64,000 bases of DNA from Viscum album (Eukaryota; Streptophyta; Magnoliopsida; Santalales; Viscaceae), in assembly GCA_963277665.1 (NCBI GenBank), contig OY728131.1, forward strand, positions 1,397,239,315 to 1,397,303,314. The letters run 5' to 3'. This document shows positions 23,738 through 35,893 of the stretch, piece by piece; within the stretch, counting starts at the first letter, position 1; each line of letters starts with the position of its first letter. Both the position numbers and the translations under genes were made by a program. The notes under the pieces were generated by a model, which saw only the letters and a list, made by a program, of their open reading frames with translations, did no database searches and was not told where the DNA came from.

Positions 23738-24751
23738 TTTTTGGGTTGGTGTCCTGAGAACCAACTGTTTTTTGTACTTTGATTACATGAATGTTAACTT
23801 ATTATATATTGTTCATTATTATGCATGACTATGATATAATAATGTCTTGGAATATTTTTTTGCATGAATAAGGTCATGGAAGATCCCCGCTATGATGAGG
23901 ACCTTGAAATTATATAATAAATATTCTTGAATAAAGTTCTGTGGTTGGATGAAATACTATGATAGGACACATAGTATACAAACCATCATGTGCGAGTACT
24001 CGTAAGAAGACGAGACTCTCTCTCATGGAGTTCGCACTTGGTAATCTCTAAGATGGGAGATTATGAGAACATACACGCCAGTAGTAATTTATCATTTTTT
24101 TGTGTCATCAGATATTTCTATCTGTGAGCGTGTGTAATGGTCCTTAGACAAGAATATTATCATTAACTCATGTCATGACTCACACACTTAGATTTGCTGA
24201 CGAAAACCATCATGAAGACAGTTGATGGGAAGTAGGGTACGCTGGGTGCGTCATGAATGACATGTTGTTAATGGATAAGTCGAGGAAGGATTTGTCCCTT
24301 CCATATTTATAGAAGTAGATATCTCGGTCCATTTGATTGAAATAGAGTTGTCAAACAAATTCCATGGCCATGGTGACACGCCGAGTTTATTTCTGGTAGT
24401 CAAAGAATGAAAGATCAAGCATATAGGTTTATGAAACTTCCATGAAACATGCTTAATGAGATATTGAGACAAAGGGATTAAATTACATAGTAAGAATTTG
24501 TATGAGGTGACATGTCAATGCGGCGTAAACTTCTTTCTCTTGGGTGCCTTGACCCGTTGCTAGACAGTAATCTTGGACTTTAGACAATCCAACCTAATTC
24601 TAACGAGAAGGGGGCCTAGAGTGTCACACACTAAGTGTATCCAAGTATCTCAAGTAGAATAAAGATTATTCCCATATGTGGTTTAATAAATATTAAAGGA
24701 AGCCTAAATCATTTTAATGATGGAGGAAGAAGGAAATGAAAAAACAAGATA

Positions 24752-24955
24752 TACACACCATCTATTAATGATTACACACCATGTAGTTTTTCATGGAAAA
24801 CAAGTACATGCCGTGTATTATTGATTACAAACTGTGTAGTTTTAATTTTGGAAAGGAAATGAAAAACAAGTATATGTCGTGTATTAATTATTACACACCG
24901 TGTAGTTTTATGGAAAACAAGTACACACTATGTATTAATGATTACACACCATGTA
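24752..24955 (+). repeat. TACACG-N-CGTGTA array, C/D LTR
   Basis: Four-unit array as in the other LTRs; almost every CpG has decayed (TACACACCATGTA, TACACACTATGTA). Confidence 0.78.
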
Positions 24956-25138
24956 GTTTTCTAGTTGGGATTTTGAGGATATAATATTGTTTTATTAAAT
25001 GATATCTATTATAATCAGCGTGGTCGCATGTCAAGGAATTAATTATTCGACATGGGGGTTTTCAATAAGATTCAATGAAATAAATAAAATGCGTAACACA
25101 TTTATTTATTGTCATAACTCTACAACCTCAAACCCGAT

Positions 25139-25146
25139 TATAAATA
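25139..25146 (+). promoter_or_regulatory. LTR TATA box, C/D LTR
   Basis: TATAAATA followed by TCCTCCCAACCCC, conserved position. Confidence 0.63.
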
Positions 25147-25692
25147 TCCTCCCAACCCCAACTCTTTTCATACAAGAAAATCATTGTGCACAACAATTAT
25201 GAAGATTTCTTTAAAGGCCGAAAGAACCTCTTCCTCCAAGAACACTCTCAAAACCGAGAGAGATCCTCTTCATCGGATCAAGAAAATCTAAGGCAGGCAA
25301 TGCAAGAAAAGTTTTCTCCACGCTAGAACCCGGAGACACCCTTGGAAATGTCCAGAGATACGTGGTGCATGTGTGGATCACCACTAGAGGAAGTCATCCA
25401 TTGGCTTCTTTGACACAACGAAGAATCACATCGGAACGTGATCAAGAATATCAAAGAAGAAAGAACACCCAAAAGGTACTTCTTGTCAATTAATTAAATT
25501 AATTATAATCAACTTGTGATGATCCACTTTTTTGGTTATGGGAACTTTCTTTTTTTTTTGACTATTTTTATGATTCGATCCGTGGAGACTGGAATTTATT
25601 GTCGCATTGATCCTGGATTGATCATTGATAATGACAAAAAGCCAAGTGGACACATCCAATCACGTGATTCTGCTATGCCCAGAACCTTCAAA

Positions 25693-25705
25693 TGGTATCA
25701 TAGGG
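25693..25705 (+). promoter_or_regulatory. Primer-binding site, copy D
   Basis: TGGTATCATAGGG, same as in copy B. Confidence 0.78.
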
Positions 25706-27642
25706 GGGTTACAACGTTGATTATAGTTATTTAATTTTTGTTGATAATTTACACATTTATATTCGATTCAATTCAAGATAAATCATTCTATAAAACTGAA
25801 TGAATGAGATCTGTTCTTCCTTCTTCATTTCTTGATTCACATCAGAGAAACGAAATTTTAATTTTAATTTTGATTAAATTAAAAATGAGGATCTCATCTA
25901 GAGGAGCCTCTCTTTCTGTCTGTACAACACAAGAATACACGGCGTGTAGTGAAAACTACACGCCATGTACTTTGTTTCAACGAACCGGTACTGGTCCTCC
26001 AAACCATGCCGTGTGAATTGATTATACCTAATTATTTATTACCTCGTGTTGAATAGAAATGAATGGATCTTGGTAATAGGAATACACAACGTGTATGTTG
26101 AATCAACACACCATGTAGTCCGATTCAGTCCTGGTGAAACCGTGTACAAGGAGAAGCCGTGTTCTGCATACACGGGATTTCCAGGCTGGTAACCACGTAA
26201 CAAGTACATGCTGTTTAGATTAATCTACACACTGTGTACTCCAAAATTTCCTAAGTATGAAAAACCTGAGAAAGCCCCGGTGTGTACTTTGGATAAAGGG
26301 TGAAAGGAAATAAACACCATGTAAATATAAACTACACACCGTTTACTTTCCAGAAATGGAATTTCACTAGGTTTCCTCCAAAAGTATAGAGACCTGTACA
26401 AGGAATATGGATGAGAAGAATCTCAAGGAAATTTAGCAAGGAATTTAAGAAAAAGAGTTGATTAATTATATGATCATAATCAATTGAATTCAAGCGCGAC
26501 TTATCTTAAATAATAGAATGATTAAAAGAATTTAAATTCAAAATATGTGTAAATGTCATTGAATTCTATTGATGATCATGATATTGACCAAAGAACCTTT
26601 GTGTGTGTGTATGGTTTCATTTAAATTTGTTTAATTTAAATTCGTTGGTCTGCAAGCCTTCTTCCAATAAAATATTGGGCCTTCGTGCCCATGGTTTCTT
26701 TAATGTAAACCCCATGTAATGGAGGATCTCCCAAGCCAGAGGAGATGGTTCAAAATCCAAAGATGAGGCGAAACCAACCCAAGAAGATGAAAAGGTAGAC
26801 AGGTGGGAGCTTTAAAACACGAACCATTCGTTCAAGGTGTTTTTCCTTAGGTCAGGGTTAGCTTATCAAAACCGCAAGATAAGGTAACCAATAGAAGCTC
26901 ATGATCATACCATTTTATTTTATTTCTGTCTAATTTCATGGTTTATTTATTATGTATGTGTTGTCATGTTCACATAATTAATTAAATAAAAAAGAATTCA
27001 AATATGAAATAAAATAAAAACCAGACTATGCGTAAACATTATCGAAACATGGTTAATCAATTAAGAAAGAATCACTTAATATTAACAAGCATGCGATAAT
27101 GAAAAACTACGCATAAATAATATAATCCCTCAAAAACCATATTAAGTCAGACCAAGCCTTCCATTACTTGATTAAGGGAAAGACTCATTAAAACTATGTG
27201 TTTGAACAACCCTTGTTGGGACACTTACTTTTATAAAGGAAGATATTATGAAAGTTTCAGGTTGAATTAAACATTTTAAATCAAGAGTAGTATCCCTTGA
27301 TAGGCTTGTTGTAAAATGGAGTCAAGTGTTGAGGAAATCCAAGTTAGGATTTCAGGATTGGGGAGTCCAATCAATAGATCAAGGAACTGTAAGGTCATAG
27401 TTGGAAAAAACCTGCCTACCTAAATACCTTCAAATAGCTTGACCAACCCTTGTTGGGGTTATGCGATGGGGAATATGGATCTTTGAAACTAGAATTTCAT
27501 GGCAACTAGACATTCTGAGTTCAATGGTGGGGGCCATTGGGACTTGATAAAATAGTGGGAGACTTAATAAAATTTATTATTTCTCATAAAATGTAATCAA
27601 GAAAGTACTAATAAATCTCCTATTCTAATTTGTAGAATCAAT
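25706..27642 (+). other. Copia leader, copy D
   Basis: Colinear with the leaders of A, B and C; no supported gene. It holds the palindrome cluster 25936-26345. Confidence 0.8.
25936..26345 (+). repeat. Palindrome cluster, leader of copy D
   Basis: Begins with an intact TACACGGCGTGTAG site and continues with decayed versions to about 26345. Confidence 0.77.
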
Positions 27643-30600
27643 ATGAAAAACTTGTCAACCACCTTTTCTCTACGATCAATTCTGGATAAAGAAAATATCA
27701 TCTCCGAAAGTAACTTTCAAGAATGTTTTAGGCGCCTTCTAGTTATCCTACTCCATGGATGAAAGTATTACATGCTGGAGTCCTCACTTCCTAATTCTCC
27801 TGCCCAAGGGGCGAGTGATGAAGATTTCCTGGTCTATGATCAACATTTGAGCGATGCACTTGACGTTCAATGTTTGTTGCTATCATCAATGTAAAGTGAG
27901 CTCATGAAGTCTCATGAGGACATGGATACCTATATCATGCTCGAGAACCTCCGTGGTCTATACCAGGAGAGAGAAAGACATGAAATGTTTGAGATCTCCA
28001 AGGATCTATTTCAAAGAAAGCTTGGAGAGGGTGCCCCAGCTGGGCCTCATGTAGTCGTGATCATTGGCTACATTGAGCGCTTGGAGGTTATAGGGTTTAA
28101 ACTCCCCAAAGAACTGGGTACCAATCTCATTCTCATATCACTCCCCCATAGATTCTCTAACTTTGTTGTAAATTTCAACATGAACAACATTAAAAAGTCT
28201 CTATCAGATCTTCTTATCCTTATTCACCAAGTGGACGATTATATAAAGCGTGAAAAACATTCTGTCCTTATAGTGAATTAAAGGAAAGGGAATGAAAAGA
28301 GCTTTAAGCCCAAATCATCTTCAAGGCCTTCCAAGAAAAGGAAGATCAAAGGGGAGGCAAGGGAATAGGATGCTGTTTGTTTCACATGTGGAAAGAAGGG
28401 CCACTGAAAGAAAAACTTTACACATCCAAGGAAGCAAGGGGAAGCTTCAGGTGATTTTTTCATCGAATTCAATCTATATTTTCCTACAAATTGGGTATTA
28501 TATATAGCTTGTGGTTCTCATATATGTATCTAAATATAGGAACCAAGTAGATTCAGGAAGATTGATCGAGGGGAGGTATATCTGCGAGCAGCCAACGTAG
28601 CCAGACTTGCTGCTATAGCTGTCGGGGACTACCACCTCACACTGCCTACTGAGATGGTCTTGGTTATAAAAGGATGTTATTATGTACCCTCCATAACCAA
28701 AAACATTATTTCAGTATCCAGATTATATATTTATGGATTCATCTTCAAGTTTGAAAATGAATGTTGCTACTTTTATAAAGATATCATTTGTTTTGGTAGG
28801 GCACATTTATATAACAACCTTTATGTGTTAGAGTACACAAACCAAGTAATGGCAATCAATGACAAAGTTAATTCACATGACTCATACCACACCCAACTTT
28901 GACATCACCGGCTAGGTCATGTCAAGGAGAAACATTTGAAAAAATTACATCAGGATGGGTATTTAGATTCTTTCGAACTAAAATCACTTGGTGTATGTCA
29001 TGCGTGTCTACAAGGAAAAATTACCAAAGCCCCATTTAGTGGGAAAGGTAAAAGGGCTAAAGAGCTTCTAGAATTAGTTCACACAGATGTGTGTGGACCA
29101 CCTTCAGTTGATGCAAGGGGTGGGTTCTCCTACTTCATAACTTTTACTGATGATTTTAGTAGATATGGATATATTTACTTAATGAGGTATAAGTTAGATT
29201 CTTTTGATCGGTTAAAAGAATACAAGAATGAAGTTGAGAACCAGGTTGGTGAGAAGATTAAGAAACTCCACTCAGATAGAGGAGGATAATATCTTAATCA
29301 GGACTTCATTGATTTATTACAGGAGTTTGAGATTCTATCTCAACTCACTCCTCCTTACACACCTCAGTGGAATGGTATAATTGAAAGGAGGAACCACACC
29401 CTATTATATATGGTGAGATCAATGATGAGTCATGCGAGTCTTCCATTATCCTTTTTGGGATATGAATTAAAAACAGCAGCACACATACTAAACCAAGTAC
29501 CCACTAAATCGATAAGTGGTATTCCATATGAGTTATAGAGTGGATGCAAAGACATGTTATCTAATTTACATGTGTGGGGTAGCGAAGAATTCGTTAAGGC
29601 CTCTTCAGGGAACAAGTTCTCACCCCGAGGCATAATGTGTATCTTTATAGGATATCCCCAGGAAACAAGGGGATATTATCTATACAAACCCTTAGATAAA
29701 AAGGTAATAGTGGCAAGACATGCCATATTACTTGAGAGGGAGCACATCTCCAAAATAGATAGTGGGAGTGAAATAGAATTTGATGAAGTTGAGGCTCAAG
29801 ATACACAAGAGTTGGTACAAGAACAGATTCCACAAACCCCATAGAAGAAAAATCTGTTCCAAAGACACAAGAACTACATAGGAGCACGAGAGAGGTGAGA
29901 GAACCAGAACGATATGGTTTTCTTGTCACCGAGGATGGTGACTCATTGTTGGTCTACATTGATGATACTCTTACCTATAAGGAAGCAGTTGAAGGCATAG
30001 ATGTTTCCAAGTGTCAAGAAGCCATGAATTCTGAAATGGATTCCATGTACCAAAACCAAGTCTAGATTTTGTTAGATCCTCCTTTTGATGTAAATCCTAT
30101 TACTAATAAATGGGTATTCAGGAAGAAACTAGACACGGAGGGGGAAGTCAACATCTATAAGGCACGAATGGTTTCCAAAGGTTTTAGACAGCATCAAGGA
30201 ATTGACTATGATGAAACCTTTTCACCGGTTGTGATGCTGAAATCCATTAGAATCCTATTGGCCATTTCCTCTTACCATGACTATGTAATTTGGAAAATGG
30301 ATGTCAAAACATAATTCCTTAATGGGAACCTTCAGGAAGATGCCTACATGACACAACATGAAGGGTTTGTGACTCCAAAGGATTCCAACAACGTATGCAA
30401 GTTGCATAAATCCATTTATGGAATAAAGAAAGCATCAAGGTCATGGAAAATTCGTTTTGATGAAGCTGTAATGGAATTTGGCTTTGTTAAGAAAAAATGT
30501 GAGCCTTGTGTCTACAAAAGGTATAGTGGAAGTGTAGTTGTTTTCCTAATAGTATATGTTGATGATATATTACTAATTGGAAATGAAGTACCTGTCTTAC

Positions 30601-31544
30601 AGTCAGTTAAGGCATGGTTGGATAAATGTTTCTCTATGAAATACTTGGGCAAGGAAACATATATTATTGGGATCAAGATCCATCATGATAGATCCAAGAG
30701 AATTTTGGGCCTGAGTCAAAGTACATACATTGACAAGATAAGGAAGAGATTCAGTCTGGAATAATCCAAGAGGGGATTGTTGCCAGTGTCACATGGCATT
30801 CATCTTTCCAAGAAAATTTGTCCTCAAACACATGAGGAAAGAGAGAAAATGTCAAGGATCCCTTACACATCCACGATTGGGTCATTCATGTATTCTATGT
30901 TATGTACAATGCTAGATCTTGCTTACGCATTAAGTGTAGTAGGCAGATATCAAGCTGATCCAGGAGATCTCCATTGGATGGTAGTTAAGACTATCCGTAA
31001 TTATCTAAGACGTACTAAGGATATGTTCCTGGTTTATGGAGGAGATGAGGAACTAGTCATCAGAGGACATGTAGATGCTAGTTTCTAGACTGATGAAGTT
31101 GACATGAAGTGGCAGATTGGGTATATCTTCAGTTTGAATGGAGGTGCAATGAGCTGGAAGAGCTCAAAGAAAGGTTTGGTCATAGATTCTACAGCAGAGT
31201 CCGAGTATATCGCAACTTTTGAGGCAGCTAAATAAGTATTATGGATGTGAAGCTTTGTCCAAGATCTGGATTTAGTACCTAGCAGTAAAGATCCTATCAC
31301 ACTCTATTGTGATAATACTGAAAGGGTGGCACTTGAAAAAGAGCCAAGGTCACATTAGCAGACAAAGCACATACTTCGGAAGTATCATCTCTTGAGGGAT
31401 TTTTCTCAGAGAGGTGAAGTTGTAGTGAGCAGTATTTCCATGGAAGACAACGTGGTGGACCCCTTCAATAAAGCCTTGACTCAACAGAAACATGATCATC
31501 ATGTGAGGTCTAGCGGACTAAAAGTCGTAGGTAGTTGGCTCTAG
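27643..31544 (+). pseudogene. Copia gag-pol, copy D, the best-preserved copy
   Basis: Same layout as copy C. Gag has isolated stops (about 27893, 28265) and a zinc knuckle reading CFTCGKKGH at about 28378 whose last Cys is Phe. The protease region reads WVLYIACGSHIC, active site lost. The integrase zinc motif has HRLGHVKEKH and CHACLQGK; the integrase core has VHTDVCGP, TFTDDFSRYGY and SDRGG (28936-29289), followed by a stop where the Glu codon would sit. Reverse transcriptase is open over 30069-30314 and 30348-30764, with YVDD at 30555-30566. RNase H begins around DASF (31075) and runs, with stops, to VGSWL and the stop at 31544. The frame is broken in several places, so it would need another element for mobility. 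Confidence 0.87.
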
Positions 31545-31547
31545 TCC

Positions 31548-31556
31548 AAGTGGGAG
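31548..31556 (+). promoter_or_regulatory. Polypurine tract, copy D
   Basis: AAGTGGGAG immediately before the 3' LTR start AGTTAGGGTTGG. Confidence 0.7.
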
Positions 31557-31558
31557 TT

Positions 31559-33350
31559 AGTTAGGGTTGGTGTCCTGAGAACCGACTATTTTTTACTTTG
31601 ATTACATGAATGTTCACTAATTATATATTGTTAATTGTTCTGCATGACTATAATATAATAATGTCCTGGAATATTTGTTGAATTAATAAGGTCATGGCAG
31701 ATCCCTGCTATGATGAGAACCTTGAAATGCTATAACAAATATCCTTAAATAAAGTTCTATGGTTGGATGACATACTATGATAGGAAACATAGTATACAGA
31801 CCGTCATGTGAAAGTACTCGTAAGAAGGCAAGACTCTCTATAATGGAGTTCGCACTTGGTATACTCTAAGATGGGAGATTATGAGAATAGACCCGTCAGT
31901 AGTAATTCTGCATGTTTTGGTGTCATCGGATATTTCTATCTGTGAGAATGTGTAGTGGTCCTTAGACTGGAAGATTATTATTAACTCATGTCACGGCTCG
32001 CGCACTTATATTTGTTGACAAAAACCGTCACGAAGACAGTTGGTGGGAAGTAGGGTACATTGGGTGCATCAGAAATGACATGTTGTTGATGGATAAGTCG
32101 AGAAAGGATTTATCCCTTCCATATTTATGGAAGTAGATATCTCAGACCCTTTGATTGAAATAGAACTGTCAAACAAATTCCATGGCCATGGTGACATGAC
32201 GAGTTTATTTCTGGAAGTCAAAGAATGACAGATCAATCATATAGGTTTATGACACTACCATGAAACCTGCTTGATGAGATATTGAGACAAAGGGATTAAA
32301 TTACACAGTAAGCATTCATATGAGGTGACACATCAATGTGGCGTAAACATCTTAATCTTGGGTTCCTTGACCCGTTACTAGATAGTAATCTTGGACTTTA
32401 GGCAAGCCCACCTAATGCCAACGAGAAAGAGGCCTAGAGGGTCACACACTAAGTGTATCCAAGTATCTCAACTAGAATAAAGATTATTCCCGTACGTGGT
32501 TTAATAATTATCTAAGGAAGCCTAAATAGTTTTAATGATGGAGGAAGAAGGAAATGAAAAAAAAAGATATACACACTGTGTATTAATGATTACATGACAT
32601 GTAGTTTTTCATGGAAAACAAGTACACGCCGTGTATTAATTATTACATACCATGTGGTTTTCATTTTGGAAAGGAAATGAAAAATAAGTACATGCTGTGA
32701 ATTAATGATTACACATCGTGTAGTTTTATGGAAACCATGTACACGCCGTGTATTAATGATTACACACCGTGTAGTTTTCTAGTCAGGATTTTGAGGATAT
32801 AATATTATTTTATTAAATGATATTCATTATAATCAATGTGGTCACATGTCAAGGAATTAATTATTCGACATGAGGGTTTTCAATGAGAGTCAATGAAATA
32901 AATAAAACACGTAACACATTTATTTATTATCATAACTCTACAACCTCAAACCTGATTATAAATATCCTCACAACCCCAACACTTTTACTACAAGAGAATC
33001 ATTGTGAACAATAATTCTGGAGAATTATCTTAAGGCCGAAAGAACCTCTTCCTCCAAGAACAATCTCAAAACTGAGAGAGATCCTCTTCATCAGATAACG
33101 ACGATCTAAGGCGAGCAACACAAGCAAAGGTTTCTCCACGATAGCACCCGGAGACACCTTTGGTGACGTCCAGAGATACGTGGTGCATGCGTGGATCACC
33201 TCTAGAGGAATTCTACCCTTGGATTCTATGATGAAACAACGAATCACATTGGAATGTGATCAATAATATCAACGAAGAAAGAACACCCAAAAGGTACTTA
33301 TTATCAATTAATTAAATTAATTATAATCAACTTATAGTGATCCACTTTTT
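31559..33350 (+). repeat. 3' LTR of copy D, truncated at its right end
   Basis: Follows the other LTRs to GATCCACTTTTTT, then switches at about 33350 to gypsy LTR sequence, losing the last 160 bp or so. TATA box TATAAATA at 32957-32964. Confidence 0.85.
32570..32774 (+). repeat. TACACG-N-CGTGTA array, 3' LTR of copy D
   Basis: Fifth LTR copy of the array; contains the intact form TACACGCCGTGTA (about 32622-32634) beside decayed ones. Confidence 0.78.
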
Positions 33351-33468
33351 TATCTAGTATTTCGAAGGATACTAAACTGATTGGTCCTTCGGGATTTGAT
33401 TTCTTATGATCATTGAAATGTAATAAAATAATACACCAACTCTGGGAAACTGGGGTCAGGGCATTATA
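33351..33468 (+). repeat. 3' end of gypsy-1 5' LTR (truncated)
   Basis: About 118 bp homologous to 39796-39914; shared words include AATGTAATAAAATAAT and ACTCTGGGAAA. Confidence 0.85.
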
Positions 33469-33470
33469 GT

Positions 33471-33482
33471 TGATATTAGAGT
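33471..33482 (+). promoter_or_regulatory. Primer-binding site, gypsy-1
   Basis: TGATATTAGAGT, a decayed TGGTATCAGAG (initiator tRNA-Met type), two bases after the LTR end. Confidence 0.6.
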
Positions 33483-33950
33483 AATTTTAGTTAAAAACTT
33501 AGAAACTAGATATAGAAATGACTTTAATTAGGGGACACTATCCTAAGATAGACTTTGAGGATAAGTATATAGGAACATAATCAAATTTTGGTAATGTAGA
33601 TATTATGTAAGTATTACTAGAAAATACATCCATTTATAAATGATACAAGTGGATGTGATTATGGCGTATATATACCTAAGAGTAACAACTTCGACAAGCT
33701 ATTCTAGGCTTGACTCGGGGTAACCTAGTACATGATAATAGAGCTTACTGCACACCAAGTTTTACACTCCTGGGGGATATGCTTATAATAATTTACATTT
33801 TATTTACAAACCATTATGAAATAATTAAAAGTAAACATTTCCCCAAAGAAACCATGTTTATTACTTAGAGATTAGTTATACATAAATTCTCAATTTATGT
33901 TATGTGATTCACTAGTTCTATGATTATACATTATGTTATGATCTAATATA
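33483..33950 (+). other. 5' untranslated region of gypsy-1
   Basis: AT-rich, no gene seen. It has recognisable similarity to 49200-49390 on the minus strand (GGATAAGTATA, ATTTTGGTAA, a CCTAAGAGTAACAACT-like stretch), which identifies gypsy-3 as the same family. Confidence 0.65.
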
Positions 33951-34990
33951 GTGTATGTCATTTTTTTAGAAATTGTATATAGTAAAATAAATAGAAATCG
34001 TATTAACACACGTAATCCATGTTGGGATTTCTATCCTATACAAGATAATGATATTGGACCTAGAGCTGAAACTAGTTCTGATCAACTTATAACCATATTG
34101 GGAAAACTAACTCAGGTTATGAATAATAACCTTACCTGTATGGCACAGACTAATCCACAATGTGGAGGAACAATGTTAGATCGCTTCATGAGACAAAATC
34201 CTCTAAAATTAAATGGGGTTACAAATCCATTCATAGTTGAGCAATGGATAAGTTCCATAGAGAAAATATTTCTATCTTTATGGAGTAACGAAAGGGGAAA
34301 AGTTGTTGTGGTAGTCTATCATCTATCAGGAGATGAAGATCAATGGTGGTCATTAATTAAAAACATGAAGGGGGAAGAAGAGGTAGAAAATATGGAATGA
34401 GGGGAATTTAAATAAATTTTCTAACAAAAATACTTTTCTCGTCATCTATGAGTGGATATAGAGAATAAATTTATGAGTCTAAGGTAGAATGAGGATGAGA
34501 ATGTTGAAAAGTATGAAGCTAACTTCACAAGGTTATAAAGGCATGTTGCAAACTACATACATAACCTAATATGTAGGATTGATCAATTCTATGATGGGCT
34601 AAAACAATTACTTTGATAGGTATTGGTATCACAATCTTTCACATCATACGAAGATATAGTATCATGTTCTATCAAGACAAAAATGTAATTCTATAAGTCT
34701 TATGACATTAAATTAAAGTATGAGAAGAAGATGGCCTTTGAACAATCTAGAAAAATAATGTAAGCAGAAGAAGGGAAAAGTTGAATTTCTACCCTACATT
34801 ATTTATGAGAAGAAACATCCAGGTACTTTTCTGAAAAAATGGGAGTTTTTTAAAAGTGTGGATAAAAAATTCACTATGATCATGATTGTATAGGAAAAAA
34901 GAACCTGTAAATATGAAATTCTATAATTTTAAAGAGATGAGACATTATGAAAATTATTGTCCAAGCATCAAGGAAATATATCTCAGAAGA
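33951..34990 (+). pseudogene. Gypsy-type gag remnant (gypsy-1)
   Basis: Open from 33951 to 34400 (149 aa). The second half matches the retrotransposon gag domain: RFMRQNPLKLNGVTNPF, then EQWISSIEKIF and the DEDQWW region at about residues 80-135. After 34400 it continues with stops and frame changes (KYFSRHL, NEDENVEKYEANFTRL at about 34490, a DQFYDGLKQLL-like stretch at about 34585) to a degenerate zinc-knuckle area near 34920 (KFYNFKEMRHYENYCP-like). The first 50 residues are leader-like and the true start is unclear. Gag would form the particle; here it is broken. Confidence 0.78.
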
Positions 34991-35880
34991 AGAAAATAAA
35001 TCAAGGTAAAGCTTATGCAGTTACGCTGGTCTAAGTGGAATATTTAATGTATTTGTGTTAAATAATTATGTTATTATATTATGGTAATAAGTATAATGTG
35101 ATATATAAGGATTGTACTACAGTACTTCTTCTTTATGTATTTGGAGGCATGAATGTTTTCATTAAGGTTTTTCAGGTGATCAAATATTTGGTATGTGTTA
35201 ATAAGAGATACATTATGTTGTTTGGGGAATTTTATGTTATGATTGATTTTTGAAATTTAGAGACCTTTTTAGACTATTAATTTGGACAGAAGTATTTTGG
35301 AAAAATCCTAAGGTAGGGATTGAGTAATTTGAACATTGGATATTATTGTTTTAGGTTAAAGTATGATTTATTGGATAATTTTTTCTAACATTTTTTGTTT
35401 CAGTAAACATTTTTTGGATCAAGGAAATACTTGTGGGGTCAAAATAGATTGAAGCACAACCAAAATATGTGATTATTCTTATGAGAGGGAAAGAAATCAA
35501 TTAAATGTTTTCCTAAATATTATTCCTAGGTAAAGGATATTACAGCAAAAAATATTATCCTATTAATTTTTTTGAGGAATCAAATGATCCCTCAGATCAT
35601 TGAATATTTAGAGTTTTGGTATTGTTAACTTTTTCCTCATCGTGTTCTCTATCACTCTCCATCAGAACACGACAGTTAGATTTTTCTTTCATGTCCCTAT
35701 TTTCCTACAGGGAACCCTAGTATGTGTTATCTTTGGAGACCTTTAAACTTACCTATATTTATTTTAATGTGGGGGTGTCATTAGTACTTTTTCTAATGTG
35801 TGATTTCAACAACGATTATTTTCAATGTCAAAACCTTGGTTTTCGATCCCGCGATTAAATTGTGAGGACGTAATTTATTG
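34991..35880 (+). other. Gypsy-1 interior without recognisable domains
   Basis: About 890 bp, AT-rich and full of stops. The end (GAGGACGTAATTTATTGAAGG) resembles the usual run-in to a gypsy polypurine tract. 35640-35725 is similar to 47080-47180 on the minus strand (ATCACTCTC, GTTCTCTATC and the GGAACCCTAGTAT end). Confidence 0.6.
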
Positions 35881-35893
35881 AAGGAGGGGAGAA
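35881..35893 (+). promoter_or_regulatory. Polypurine tract, gypsy-1
   Basis: AAGGAGGGGAGAA directly before TGTAACACCC, a textbook gypsy arrangement. Confidence 0.85.

Larger units (their letters stand above)
23738..25690 (+). repeat. Full copia LTR shared by copies C and D (about 1953 bp)
   Basis: Starts TTTTTGGGTTGGTGTCCTG (decayed TGTTAGGG) after copy C's polypurine tract and ends CCTTCA before copy D's primer-binding site. It is therefore at once the 3' LTR of C and the 5' LTR of D. TATA box at 25139-25146. Confidence 0.87.
25691..31558 (+). mobile_element. Copia internal region D
   Basis: Primer-binding site 25693-25705, leader to 27642, gag-pol 27643-31544 and polypurine tract 31548-31556, between the shared C/D LTR and a 3' LTR from 31559. 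Confidence 0.86.
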
